Assembly: GCA_024500155.1 (NCBI GenBank)
Contig: CM044880.1
Span: 9,641,501-9,705,500, forward strand
Length of the DNA: 64,000 nucleotides
Direction: 5' to 3'
Source: Chenopodium formosanum
Lineage: Eukaryota; Streptophyta; Magnoliopsida; Caryophyllales; Amaranthaceae
A program made the translations under genes and the position numbers. The notes under the pieces were generated by a model that saw only the letters and a program-made list of their open reading frames with translations, ran no database searches and was not told where the DNA came from. This document shows positions 33,701 to 44,203 of the stretch, piece after piece; position 1 is the first letter of the stretch, and each line of letters begins with the position of its first letter.

Positions 33701-35896
33701 AAATAAAATTCCTGTAATACTATTTAAATGCTTTACAAGAAGTTCTTTTAGTCAAAGTCGATGGTTTAAATATTATTTTTCTTTTTCACTCTCCTTATCA
33801 GATGAACTCTTTTTTTTTTTTTTTTTTATCCTTCCTCTTTATTATTGCTAACACATAAATTAAAAATAAAAAATCTCTATTTATCCACTTTCTATGATTT
33901 TATTATATTATAGAACTATTCTAAAATTTGAACCCATGTATAATTTTTTGGAATGTTTCAAATCGCTTTGATTTTATATTGTATAATTCTTAGATATTAC
34001 AAAGTATATGGCATAGATTTGAGACCTAGAGGCTCTTTTTGGATTGTTTATTCATTTTAGTCTATTTTTCATCACTTCATCTAGGTAACAAAACAATCAT
34101 TTACTGCTGATGGGTTCTTCAAGACGGGTGATGCTGTCACTACAGATGAGGATGGCTACTTTAAAATTCTGGGAAGTAAGTCACTTGAACTTAATATCCA
34201 ACAAAGACGTATGTTAATCCATTATAGTCTACTTTTTTGTGCATTATAAGGTTTTTTTTTTTTTTAAATCAAATGCTCCCTTGATAAAAGTGACTATTGA
34301 CTACGGGAGTGATCCCTTAGTCTTCTTGCAACTTATTGAGTGCTAGGAATTTTATATTTTCCTAATATAATTTTTAATAGGGTAAGAATTCTGAGTTAGT
34401 TGATGTTCTATGTAGCTGATTGATAAATTTATTAAGTTCCTGAAGATTATAAATACCCAACTTCTGTGGTTCTGTCATATAAATGTATGGACAATTAGCC
34501 CTCAAGATGCAAGCATCTTACTGCTTGATATTATCTAGTATCACTGGCGATGCTACTCTCCTTTTTAATACTTCATGAGTTGAAATATCAGTTCAATCCC
34601 TTGGTGGCACCATAGAAAATTATCTGATTGCTTTCTTGGTTTTCTGCTTTTCTTGCATAAAAATTTGGAATCTTTGAAATAGGTTGAAGAATCAAATTTT
34701 CATCATCCAATGATGATTTTCAGCATGTTGTTTGATATTCTGTATATGTTGTGAGACTTGTGAACCATTGTTTACAATGTTTGACACTTTCTTAGCTTTA
34801 AAGAGTCATATATTGTGCTCTGGACATCACTGATTAACTGCTAGTTTCTTTGATGGCCTTTGGACAGAAGAACATATTTTGCTGCATTTTGAAAAACTGT
34901 CCTACTACTGAATTACATGCCAAATTTCAACATTGAAAACTGTTCATACTACTGAGTACTGAATCATGCATACAGAAATTTATATTCATTTTTACCATTA
35001 TCATGTTGAATAATAATTATAAGCTGTTATCTTTTGTTAAAATTAGGAACAAGTGCTGACATCATGAAAGTTGGTGGCTACAAGTTATCCGCATTAGAAA
35101 TCGAGGCAGTTCTTCTAGAGGTGAGTTTCATGTATACCTTTACAGAGGGAAGAGAATGATATGATGTCAGATGTATAAATCTTTCTGCTGTTGAGGTGTT
35201 ATAATGTTTTGAGTCATTTTTATTTATCCAGGTTAATGGGGCCTCACAGTTGTTCTGCTTGTGAGACCCTGAAACTAAATTGAATAAGAAAGTTGGTGAT
35301 TCAGTTTCATATAAAAATTATCTGTTATCCCTTAATTGGCTCTATTCTTTTTCAGCATCCTGCAGTTTCAGAGTGCTGTGTATTAGGCTTGGCAGACCAA
35401 ACCTATGGAGAAGCTGTATGTGCGATAATTGTGCCACCGGCTGAGATCAAGAAGAAACAACAGGAAGATTTGAAGCCCGCTTTAACTCTAGAAGAACTCT
35501 GCTCATGGGCAAAAGAGAGGCTTGCCCCTTATAAGGTATTGACTGTTCTTCCATATAGATTCCTATTGTTAATTTGCTATTGATATAGTCTGATTGCGTA
35601 TTCATAATTTATACTGAACTTTTGATAGAAATCATATTTAATCTGACACTAATGCGTTTGTGATTGTCATTTAAATTTGAAGCTACCAACAAAGCTATAT
35701 CTTTGGGAAAGCCTTCCTCGTAATGCTATGGGAAAGGTAAATGACAATGCCCAAAGCCTTTTTGTTCCACCCTTCGCTCATGCCCTTCTATCTAGCTAAC
35801 TTTTGTACAAGTGTAAAACATAGTATATAATTCGTGACTCGATTTCAGGTGAACAAGAAAGAATTAAAGAAAACTCTATCTGCTGAAGGGCAATAA
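27714..35896 (+). CDS. AAE13: Malonyl-CoA synthetase (acyl-activating enzyme 13-like)
   Basis: Seventeen exons: 27714-27852, 28934-29103, 29309-29521, 30963-31161, 31249-31337, 31541-31610, 31701-31753, 31885-31992, 32297-32395, 32580-32672, 32767-32844, 33125-33226, 34085-34175, 35047-35120, 35356-35535, 35683-35736, 35849-35896; all phases agree, 619 residues. Catalyses malonate + CoA + ATP to malonyl-CoA. The ANL adenylation P-loop TSGTTGKPKG (near residue 253) and ERYGMTE motif are present, as are LGRTSADIMKVGGYKLSALE (hinge and CoA region) and the C-terminal Lys in PRNAMGKVNKKEL. Residues 1-53 (Arg, Ser, Phe-rich, few acids) resemble a mitochondrial presequence, with a second Met at 54 that starts the conserved MEVVKA sequence; this fits the known dual mitochondrial/cytosolic forms of AAE13. 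Intron 6 is AT-AC and intron 12 is GC-AG. Confidence 0.95.
28918..28956 (+). promoter_or_regulatory. Alternative in-frame starts for a shorter AAE13 form
   Basis: An ATG at 28918 in intron 1 reads through the exon 2 acceptor in frame (MSICIALSSSSIMEVV), and Met54 at 28954 is also in frame. Transcripts starting inside intron 1 would therefore give a protein without the presequence. Inference from sequence only. Confidence 0.45.
31611..31700 (+). other. U12-type AT-AC intron (AAE13 intron 6, 90 bp)
   Basis: Begins ATATCCATC and ends CCCCAC. Contains ATCCTTAACT, a near-perfect U12 branch site, about 12 bases before the end. Only this AT-AC splice restores the conserved LPLHHVHGLFNALL reading; no GT-AG choice does. 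Confidence 0.85.
33227..34084 (+). other. GC-AG intron (AAE13 intron 12)
   Basis: Donor GAG|GCAAGT, acceptor ATCTAG. The splice joins LPE to VTKQSF, as expected in the family, in phase 0. No GT donor nearby keeps this reading. The intron also holds a one-sided mariner-type CTCTCCGTCCCAAAATAA motif near 33691. Confidence 0.75.
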
Positions 35897-36550
35897 TTTC
35901 ACTGGTCTGTGCAATGAGCCAATGATAGCTAGCAGTTCTGGAAGCAGTCTCAGTAGGTTCCAGTTAAAGAGAAGCTCGCAAGTTATAGCTAAAATTATGT
36001 GATATTGAAGAAAATTATTTTCTCCAGGCCACTGTGTGACGACCAGACGCCGTCGCTGTGGCATCACACACCGGCAGGGAGTCCTATTTTTTATTGTGAC
36101 AGGTGTATGGTATAAGAATTGATATCCAAAGGACATAAGAGTTACCGCTTAATTATCTATTGAAGTAGGAAATTAATTTTACAAGTATCATTCATCTCGT
36201 TGCTTAGCATTTATGTTATCACTTATCATGCTATACCTACAATCAACCACAGGCCTAAAGTAAATTTCTGCCAAATGAAAAATTTCAGCACATGTAAAAA
36301 ATGCAATATAGTATTATTATTTGAGAACAGCAATTCAGCACGTGTCGAAAGCAAATTATCCATGGAAACTACAAGCTAATGCCCTAATGGTGGAAGGTGG
36401 AACCACCCAAGACAATGTCAAAAGTGTAAGGAAAATCATTACCACGCATACTGGAAAGTGGAAACCCCATGCGAAAGCAATTTTTGAAGCTCCTTTCAAT
36501 TTGGATTTTACATCACACCGTCCAACGTATCGGATTCCCTATACTACATA
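35897..36550. other. AAE13 3' region and spacer
   Basis: Probable 3' UTR of AAE13, then AT-rich DNA. The open frame at 36321-36572 has no recognisable motif and runs into a MITE, so I do not call it a gene. Confidence 0.5.
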
Positions 36551-36785
36551 CTACCTCCGTTTTTTTGTTTAGTTGACACGTTTTGACTTTAGCACTATTC
36601 ACACGCAATGAATAATATAGTCATGCTGGGTCTTGTTAGATTTGTCAGGGACTCAGGGTATGTATTTTCATAATATCAACTTTTTATAAATTTTTCTTAT
36701 CGGTAATTAAAGATATTAACAGTTGAATTTGTGCATTAGCAAACGTGACTAAAGAAACATGTCAACTAAAAAGAAACGGATGAAA
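36551..36785 (+). mobile_element. Mariner/Stowaway-type MITE
   Basis: Left CTACCTCCGTTTTTTTG and TTAGTTGACACGTTT pair with the inverse right end (CATCCGTTTCTTTTTAGTTG, ACATGTTT). TA at both ends (36549-36550, 36786-36787). 235 bp. Confidence 0.6.
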
Positions 36786-37661
36786 TATAAGATTTCAATT
36801 ATTCACTTGAATAATTTTATAACTTATTAACAATTTTCTTCTTTTCTGTTTCTATGACTACATCATTTCATTCATGTTTTGAAATCTAAACATAATGCTC
36901 TCATAGAGTGATTAACTGATTACGACATTGTACAAACTCTCACAGTATTATCATGATTGTGTACAAACTTTCATAGTAGAATTATGATAGCATTAGCAAT
37001 CCCAAATTCCCAATATCTTATCTATCCCAAAACACCTAACTTGGCTCACAATAAGATCATGGCACATGATAGGTAATGCAGGCATAAGTAGAATTAATAA
37101 CATGCGTTTCGGCGGTAGAGAACGAGTGATGAAAAAAAAATTAGCCCATCACAAAACCATCCTAACATTCCTAACATACACGCACACTATGTAGTACAGA
37201 CTACAGAGTATATGATATCATGACCGAGATCACTTCCCCTATCATGGTCCATAAGAGAGACAAGGTCATTTTCTGCATCTCGGAGATGAGGCATCAGCCT
37301 TCTGGAGAGGAACGGAGAATACAGACATCAAACCCTAAATATTCATGTCGTCCAGTATTATGACAGTAAATTCTCTCAAGAGATATCATAATTCAACAAT
37401 TTGAAAGAGAGCAAAGAAGAAAAGATTTAAGTTAACCAGTAATAATAAAACGGATTTCTAGTAGTGTACATACAAGCCATTTCCCCCACAACTGATTCGG
37501 TTCCATTGAATCCAAATCGACCAAAATGATCACAAATGAGGGTCATAAAGATACACAGCATTATTTTGCTAAAAGCACTACATAGTACAGTACAAAGGGT
37601 AGAACTTAGAAGCAACAAACATCAGTTGAGCTTCTTCACAGCAGTACTACAATTTGCAAAT
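36786..37661. other. Spacer and 3' region of the peroxiredoxin gene
   Basis: AT-rich spacer; the right part is probably the 3' UTR of the convergent minus-strand peroxiredoxin gene. No other feature recognised. Confidence 0.5.
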
Positions 37662-39361
37662 TCACAAGGCTTTGAGAATTTCCTCAGCACTTGAGACAGA
37701 GAATTGCCCACCCGATTCAATATTTGCAACCTTCACCTTCAGATCATCAACAACGAGAGCATACCTCTGAGAACGGATCCCAAGTCCATGTGCTGAAAGG
37801 TCGAGGTCAAGGCCAAGGGCACGAGTGTAAGTTGCACCACCATCAGCAAGAAACTTCACATGCTTGTTGTCCGGGTATTGCTTGGACCATTCTTTCATCA
37901 CAAAGTGATCATTCACTGATAGCAGAAAGAAAAACACATCACAGTCAGAATCTGAAGAACGAATTAAACGAAAATCATGTTTCTAACAAGAGGATAGTTA
38001 CATAACCACTGATACAGATGATTTCAGAGACTCCCTTAGACTTCAATTCCTCAGCCTTCTCAATGAATCCAGGTACATGCTTCTGACTACAATACAGAAA
38101 AGAAATTAGTCAATCCCACCACTTAAATCGACACTTTAGAATACAATAATTAGAATTAGAATCAAAAGACATTCACAAGCAGAGCAGAGAAGCTTTAACA
38201 AGAAAATTGATAATCACAATGCACTATTACCGCGGCATATAAGATTATAAGAGCCAAGCAACCTGAATGAAATGGTCTCATAGTAAGTCTATTACTACCT
38301 CCGTTAACTATTATTTGCAACAAAGGAACAATAACAAAGGAAAAATTAACAATAACAATAACAATATTGATATTGTTATTGTTATTGTTAATTTTTCCTT
38401 TGTTATTGTTCCTTTGTTGCAAATAATAGTTAACGGAGGTAGTATGAAAATTAACACGTAATACGAGAGGGAAAAAATGGACATAAGTCACCTCTAAAAT
38501 TATACTTAAGTCACCTAATCACGTTAAATTAATGTGAAACCGTCTCATTCTAATCTTTGTCGAGCAAAATTGCTACTCCATATCTTATTCACATCCTAAA
38601 ACTAGCTATATTATGCATATCAGCCACTTTTATTTACCACATAAGCTGAAATTATCAAAACTCATACTAAATAGAACCCAAAAAAAATATTATTTGAATG
38701 AATCCAAATACAAAATCTGGGTTAAAAATTACTTCAAAATTCCTTTTTTTTCATTAATCTGGATGGAAATTTTTTTGATACTACAGGCAGCATATCATCT
38801 ATGTTACTCGATCAACCTCAAATACCCGTGTCGGATTCTTAACACTCCACATCCGGCCAAAATGGTGTGTATTTTTTTTAAACAAAATAGTCGATTCAGA
38901 CACTTGAACACGTATTCATCATATTAGCATATATAATCAGCTTCCAATTCCAATAAAATAAACCCATACTCACTAATCCACACGCTTTTTTAATTTCATA
39001 ATTAATAAATCAAACTTTTCACATTTATTACACATTCACACTATTATCATTTACTATTGAATTCATCCAGATCCAAAATTAAAAAAGAAAAAAAAAAATC
39101 AAAACCCAGGAAAAACAAAGACAACAAATTCGATCAATATATCAACAATCATAAAAAGGGTCAAATGAAAAAACAGAAAAGTCAAAGGAGAGAGAAAGAA
39201 AGAAACCTGCAAGTAGGAGTAAAAGCGCCGGGAACAGCAAAAATAACGACTGTTTTACCGGCGGCGAGAGAGTGGACGGAAACTTCCTGCCTTTGATTGG
39301 TTTCGTCGAGGAAAAACAGCTTTCCGTCGGGAATACTGTCGCCAACTGCAATGGGTGCCAT
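37662..39361 (-). CDS. PRXIIB: Type II peroxiredoxin, cytosolic (PRXIIB-like)
   Basis: Minus-strand exons 39361-39207, 38086-38007 and 37915-37662, phases 2 and 1, giving 162 residues, the same length as known cytosolic plant PRXII. Start MAPIAVGDSIPDG with no targeting extension. The peroxidatic Cys51 is in PGAFTPTC; the second Cys76 lies in SEIICIS, the standard pair in atypical 2-Cys type II enzymes. The C-terminal domain VNDHFVMKEW...GGATYTRALGLDLDLS...EILKAL is complete. It reduces H2O2 and alkyl hydroperoxides with glutaredoxin or thioredoxin as donor. Symbol by similarity to the B/C/D cytosolic group; the exact paralogue is not resolved. Intron 1 contains a 148-bp palindrome. Confidence 0.94.
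38295..38442 (+). mobile_element. Palindromic Stowaway-type MITE in peroxiredoxin intron 1
   Basis: Ends CTACCTCCGTTAAC and GTTAACGGAGGTAG, flanked by TA (38293-38294, 38443-38444). The two 73-bp arms are exact inverse copies; only the two central bases break the symmetry. A transcript through it would fold into a nearly perfect hairpin. Confidence 0.9.
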
Positions 39362-39802
39362 TTTCTTTTCTTTTTTTTTTTTTTGGTGAATTTCGATGAA
39401 TTTTTTTTTTAGAGAGGTTGAGGTTTTTTAGGGGGTTAAATGTAAAATATGGGGTTTTTTAGTTTTTATTTATAAAGTACTGTTCGTATTTATATTTATG
39501 TTTGATTGTATTTATTGCAACTTCTAACCTTTTTTTTTAGCTACTCCTTAATAAATGGGATATTTAGCTATTTTTAAATGTTGTATCACGTCCGATTTTG
39601 TAATAGGTGGCATTGTGGTAATGTGCTTCTGTACTTGGTGAGACGGTGTGACCAAATAGTCTATATATAGGATTCATTATCTCTAGAGCGAGACAATACT
39701 TTCTTCGTTTTAAATTAATTGTCGTTATTTTTTTGTTAATTTTGACTTTATCGCTGTCCAGCTGATTAAATGTGTTTGGAATAAATGACATTTTGGAAGA
39801 GT
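39362..39802. other. Upstream region of the peroxiredoxin gene
   Basis: 5' leader and promoter side of the minus-strand PRXII gene; AT-rich, no clear element recognised. Confidence 0.45.
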
Positions 39803-40835
39803 CTACAGTACATGACGTGCAATGCTATGTACTGTAACTGATATGTACCGCTATGTATTAGGATTTTTTTTTTTAAAAAAAAAAATTATCCCTTTTAGAT
39901 TCCTTTTAAATTTATATCCTTTAGTTAGATTTTGTTTTTTTTTTTTTTTGTTTTTTTTTACAGTGATTTTTTTTTTTTTTTTTTTTTTTGTGAAGTTTTA
40001 AAAAAAACACTTAACCCCTTCTATTTTTTTTTCTCAGTATTTTTCTTGTTTCTGTCCTACCCTGATCTCTCATTCTGCCTATCTCCTTCGCTTTTTTTTT
40101 TTTTTTTTTCGTTCATCACAATTAAAGATGGAAGCAAATTATAATTTGGGAATAACATTATTCAACAGATTTGAAGATTCTGATTTATTGGTTTTTTTAA
40201 TATCTATCTCTCCGTTCATCAATCTAAAATGTTACCCTAATTAGTATTTTTAAGTATAAATTAATTGTTTTTGTTAATTTCAATCTCTCCTTCTCATTAA
40301 TTTAAAACCCTGATACCCTGATTTATATTTAATGGCTACAATAATTTGGTAGCCATTGTAACAGATTTAATATAAACCCAAATAAAATTTCAATACTGAA
40401 TAAATATCATAAAAAAAAAATAATCAAATTGATTAGTGCTGCTTTTCATACCTTTGATTTATTATGATTATACATTTTTTTTTAGTTTTATTCTTCAATA
40501 GATTGCTTTGGCTGGTTAATCTGAGGAGCCAAAGTCTTTTAATTGAAACAACCACTCTCATCAAAAAAATAATTGAAACAACTACCTAATACGAATTATG
40601 GAGATCCTAAGGTTCACAAAGAAAAATATCTGCTTTTAATGAATTTCAAATTGTATGGTGAGTATATAGATTTGATCCTTAAACCACAAATCAAAACAAT
40701 AATACAATTTACCATCTCAGCTAGAGTTGAATCATGTTTTTAAAATAAAATAAATATAAAATATATTTAATTAATAGTGGTACATTGCGGTACGTTGCTT
40801 TAGTGGTACATAGCGATACACGTCGTTTTCTGTAG
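39803..40835. mobile_element. About 1-kb element with inverted-repeat ends, unclassified
   Basis: Left end CTACAGTACATGACGTG with TGTACCGCTATGTA inside; the inverse right end is CTACAGAAAACGACGTG with CGCTATGTACC and ACGTACCGCAATGTAC. Ends are diverged and no target duplication is clear. The interior is AT-rich with long T runs and no gene. Confidence 0.45.
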
Positions 40836-41423
40836 AATTTTCGTTTACGTTGAGATGGATTTATTAGGGGTTGGGTCAAGATTTCAAATAGATATATGTG
40901 GCAAAAGATCAATGACTATGAGTGTATGACAACTAATGGGAAGAGATTTACATGAGAGTGGTAAAATCAAATAAAACAAGGGATATGTGTGAGGGTTTTG
41001 GAAATTTGGGGAAGAATCACTTTATATAAGGAAACAAATCGGTTGATTGACAAAATCTTATCAATGCTCTCTATTGATTGTGAATAGCAACCTCAATTCA
41101 ACATTTTTTTTCTAGTCTAATAGCTTACTCCCTCCGTGTTTTTTTAAGTTATACTTCTCATTTCCGGTCGTGTTTTTTTTTAAATGTTACATTTTCTTTT
41201 TTGGCAAAAAGCTACATTAAAATATTATATATCTCTCTTCTCATAGTCCCCACCCAAACCCACTACTACTTTTTTAATTATATTTTTCCTCTTACATTCA
41301 TTACTTTTCAATAAAATATTAATCTCACTATCTTTATTTTACAAAATTTAATACTCCAACTACCTCACTTACCTCTTATTTTAGAATATGTTAACATCAT
41401 ATAGAGTTTACCAACACTATTTA

Positions 41424-41670
41424 GGCTATGTTTGGATAGCAAAAAATGGAAGGAAATGAAGGGATGGGAAAGGGAGGGAGACAAACTTCGTTGTTTGGAT
41501 AATATATTGGGGGAGGGAGGAATCCATTTTCCCTCCTCCTTTATTACAGACCATCCCTTCAAAATTGGAGAGATTTTGAAGGAAAATGGAGCTCATCATT
41601 TCCTCCACTTTCTCTTCCTCCTATTTTCCTCCCTTTCATTTCCCTTCTAATTTGTTATCCAAACATAGCA
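41424..41670 (+). mobile_element. Tourist/Harbinger-like MITE, purine/pyrimidine-rich arms
   Basis: GGCTATGTTTGGATAGCAAA and the inverse right end TGCTATGTTTGGATAACAAA, flanked by TTA (41421-41423, 41671-41673). Arms rich in GGAGG / CCTCC can fold over most of the 247 bp. Confidence 0.72.
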
Positions 41671-41751
41671 TTAGAGTTTAGCAAAACTAGGATGAGTTTT
41701 CCCAATTATCATATGCATCCAAAAAAAAAAAAAAAAAACCAACAAGGTTGA

Positions 41752-42046
41752 TATTGAGATAAGAATATGTATATTGATATGATATTATGAGAATAATATC
41801 ATATAAGATTAAAGATATTATTGTGATAATATTCTAGAGAATATGTGAAAAAATATATATGTGAGATATTGTGATAGTTTTATGAAGTTATAATATATAG
41901 GAATATTAGGGTTAGCTATTCCGATCCGATTGTTTATAAATATTGTAATGTGATTGATTATTATGATTTATGATTGATTATTATGATTTATGAATGGGAA
42001 AATACAATGAAAAAATACAGAGAAATATTTTCCCCAATATTTAACA
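41752..42046 (+). repeat. 5' LTR of the TRIM-like element (295 bp)
   Basis: TATTGAGATAAG...ATATTTAACA. Longer than the 3' LTR, mainly by an internal duplication of GATTGATTATTATGATTTAT. Confidence 0.9.
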
Positions 42047-42058
42047 TGGTATCAGAGC
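42047..42058 (+). other. Primer binding site of the TRIM-like element
   Basis: TGGTATCAGAGC directly after the LTR, complementary to the 3' end of plant initiator Met tRNA, as usual in Copia elements. Confidence 0.85.
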
Positions 42059-42081
42059 CTAAGAAGATCTTGGGATGAATA

Positions 42082-42308
42082 GAATGAGATGAAAACACGA
42101 GAGTTCGTGTGGGAGAATGAGATGAAAACATGAGAGTTCGTGTGGGAGAGTGAGAAAAACCTTAAACACGAGAGATCGTGTGAGACGAGAAGAAAAAAAA
42201 TAAGACGGGTTCGAAAAGAAAGACGTTCTCGTTGTATTGATTGTTGGGTTCAAAAAGAACGACGTTCTCATCAAAGAAGAAAATATCTCAAACACGAGAA
42301 TTTCGTGT
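42082..42308 (+). repeat. Repeated ACACGAGA..TCGTGT hairpin motifs in the element leader
   Basis: Four small palindromes at 42095-42110, 42128-42143, 42166-42181 and 42292-42308; the first two sit in a 33-bp tandem repeat. Function unknown; position after the primer site would suit an RNA dimerisation or packaging signal. Confidence 0.7.
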
Positions 42309-42671
42309 AAGAGAAGTGATCAATTGCACGCATCTTTTTTAATTAATAGCGGGCTTGCGTGAGATATTGTGCATGAGAGTTCAAAACTTTTTTGTATGAG
42401 ATTGAAAAATTTTGTGAGAGTTCACAAATTAATTTTTTTATTTTTCTAAGTTCAATTTTTTAAGTGATTATATTGTTGATCATAGAGGAATATGATGATT
42501 TTAATGAAGAGGAATAACGTGGCAAGCTGATCAAGTTCAAAAGGTTTATTTTTGTGATTTTCGGGGGATCGTTTGATGATTACATATTGCAACTTGATGA
42601 TGACATGATGCAAATTATGTTTATTGTCCAAGTCGGACGTCTGAGATTTACACTTCTGACTTGAGGGAGGG

Positions 42672-42946
42672 TATTGAGATAAGAATGTGAATATTGATAC
42701 GATATTATGAGAATAATATCATATGAGATTAAAAGATATTATTGTGATAATATTCTAGAGAATATGTGAAAAGATATATGTGTCATGTGTGAGATATTGT
42801 GATAGTTTTAAGAAGTTATAATATATAGGAATATCAGGGTTAGGTATTCCAATCCGATTGTTTATAAATATTGTAATGTGATTGATTATTATGAATGGGA
42901 AAATACAATGAAAAAATACAAGAAATATTTTCCCCAATATTTAACA
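42672..42946 (+). repeat. 3' LTR of the TRIM-like element (275 bp)
   Basis: TATTGAGATAAGAATGTG...ATATTTAACA, about as diverged from the 5' LTR as a modestly old insertion would be, plus the length difference. Confidence 0.9.
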
Positions 42947-43641
42947 GTTGAACCTGTGGATAACATGTGATATATTCTTGATGAGCAAGCACAATTGTAT
43001 GTCTTGATTATCATATGAAACAAATTAAACTAGGATGAGTTACCTACTTGCATTTTTCAAACTTATTTAACAAATGGAATTGTCGGTCATTCGAAAGGAT
43101 AAAAAGGTTGAAATGGTGCAATTGTGTAAGTGAAGCAAGAGAAGTTTAGAAATTTTTATATACATCCGAGTATATGGTGCATCCAAGGGTATTATTTGCT
43201 TATTTTAATGATTATTGCTCATTTTATCATCAAATTAAAAAACAATTATCTTTAAATATATCGTACATTCAGATGTATATAACAATCTCCCAAAAAGCCA
43301 ATGAGTTGGTGACTAGGGCTTTGGATTCTATAGGTAATGTAATGTAGGCTAGGTTAGTGAAATGTCAGAAGTAGTAGTAGAAATTGGGCCTTGCTTTCCG
43401 GTTTATGAGGGAATGAAACATGGAGAATAATCACATCCAGCATTCCAACTCTCTTTAGGGGTTTCTGATTGTTGGGCCTTTTTCTTCCGGTTTTCGTGGA
43501 ATACCCACGTTCCACAACCCTTAACTATATGCCCTGTTATGGGAAGAAAAATCATTCAATTTTGTCTAGTCTTTGTTCTGTACTTCTGTTTATATACTTT
43601 GCTGATTTGCTCTCTTTTATTATGGAAAGAAAGAAAAGCTA

Positions 43642-43732
43642 CTACCTTCGGTCTAAATTTCTCGCAACTTTGGGGTATTATTTATGAAATATAAAATATT
43701 ACTAAGTTGCGAGTATTTTGGACCGGAGGTGG
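43642..43732 (+). mobile_element. Small Stowaway-type MITE (91 bp)
   Basis: CTACCTTCGGTC and CTCGCAACTT pair with AAGTTGCGAG and GACCGGAGGTGG; TA on both sides (43640-43641, 43733-43734). Confidence 0.7.
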
Positions 43733-44203
43733 TATAAAGTAGATGTTTTAAATTGATAAGGAGCTCAAATTCATAAGGTATGGGATTGTATTTCGTATTT
43801 CTTTTTGCGTTTGCGTAAGATCATCATGTTTGATGTTTTACACACCTATTAAAAAAATAAGATAGTGAATAACACCAATTAGATGTCATATGTAATTTAG
43901 GGGTGAGCGTAGCAGAGTTCCTTGTAAAAATCTCAAGACCCGGAATTGGAACATGTTGCAACAGGTTTTAAAAAAAAAAAAGGACCCGAAACTGAAACTT
44001 GTTCAACAAGTTCCTAAATATTGAGAACCGAACGAAACAGGGTACTCTGCTTTTCAAAGTAAGATTAATAGTTACTTAATTGTCTTGAATATTCTATACA
44101 AAATTACAAATACTTTATTAATACCATTAATTAAACCTTTAAGAGTAAGATAAAAAAAAAATAATAAGAGTGATAGAGGTAGCTTTCATATAATTTTAAT
44201 ATA

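Larger units (their letters stand above)
41752..42946 (+). mobile_element. Non-autonomous Copia-type LTR retrotransposon (TRIM-like), complete
   Basis: Two LTRs (41752-42046 and 42672-42946) enclose 625 bp. TSD GTTGA at 41747-41751 and 42947-42951. The primer site TGGTATCAGAGC (initiator Met tRNA type) follows the left LTR and a polypurine tract (TTGAGGGAGGG) precedes the right one. No gag or pol frame remains, only a short stretch resembling the end of pol before the polypurine tract. Its LTR shares blocks with the Copia LTR at 2685-2864. Confidence 0.92.

Noticed and set aside
36321..36572. 83-codon open frame downstream of AAE13
   Set aside because: No motif, runs into a MITE end, and its composition resembles the spacer.
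37691..38005. Plus-strand open frame opposite peroxiredoxin exon 3
   Set aside because: Shadow of the conserved minus-strand exon.
39932..40144. Phe-rich open frame
   Set aside because: Produced by long T runs, not coding.
41125..41170. TACTCCCTCCGTG, a mariner/Stowaway-like left end
   Set aside because: No inverse partner found within 400 bp. Similar one-sided ends at 27239, 33691, 48268, 48537 and 49585 were also not called as complete elements.
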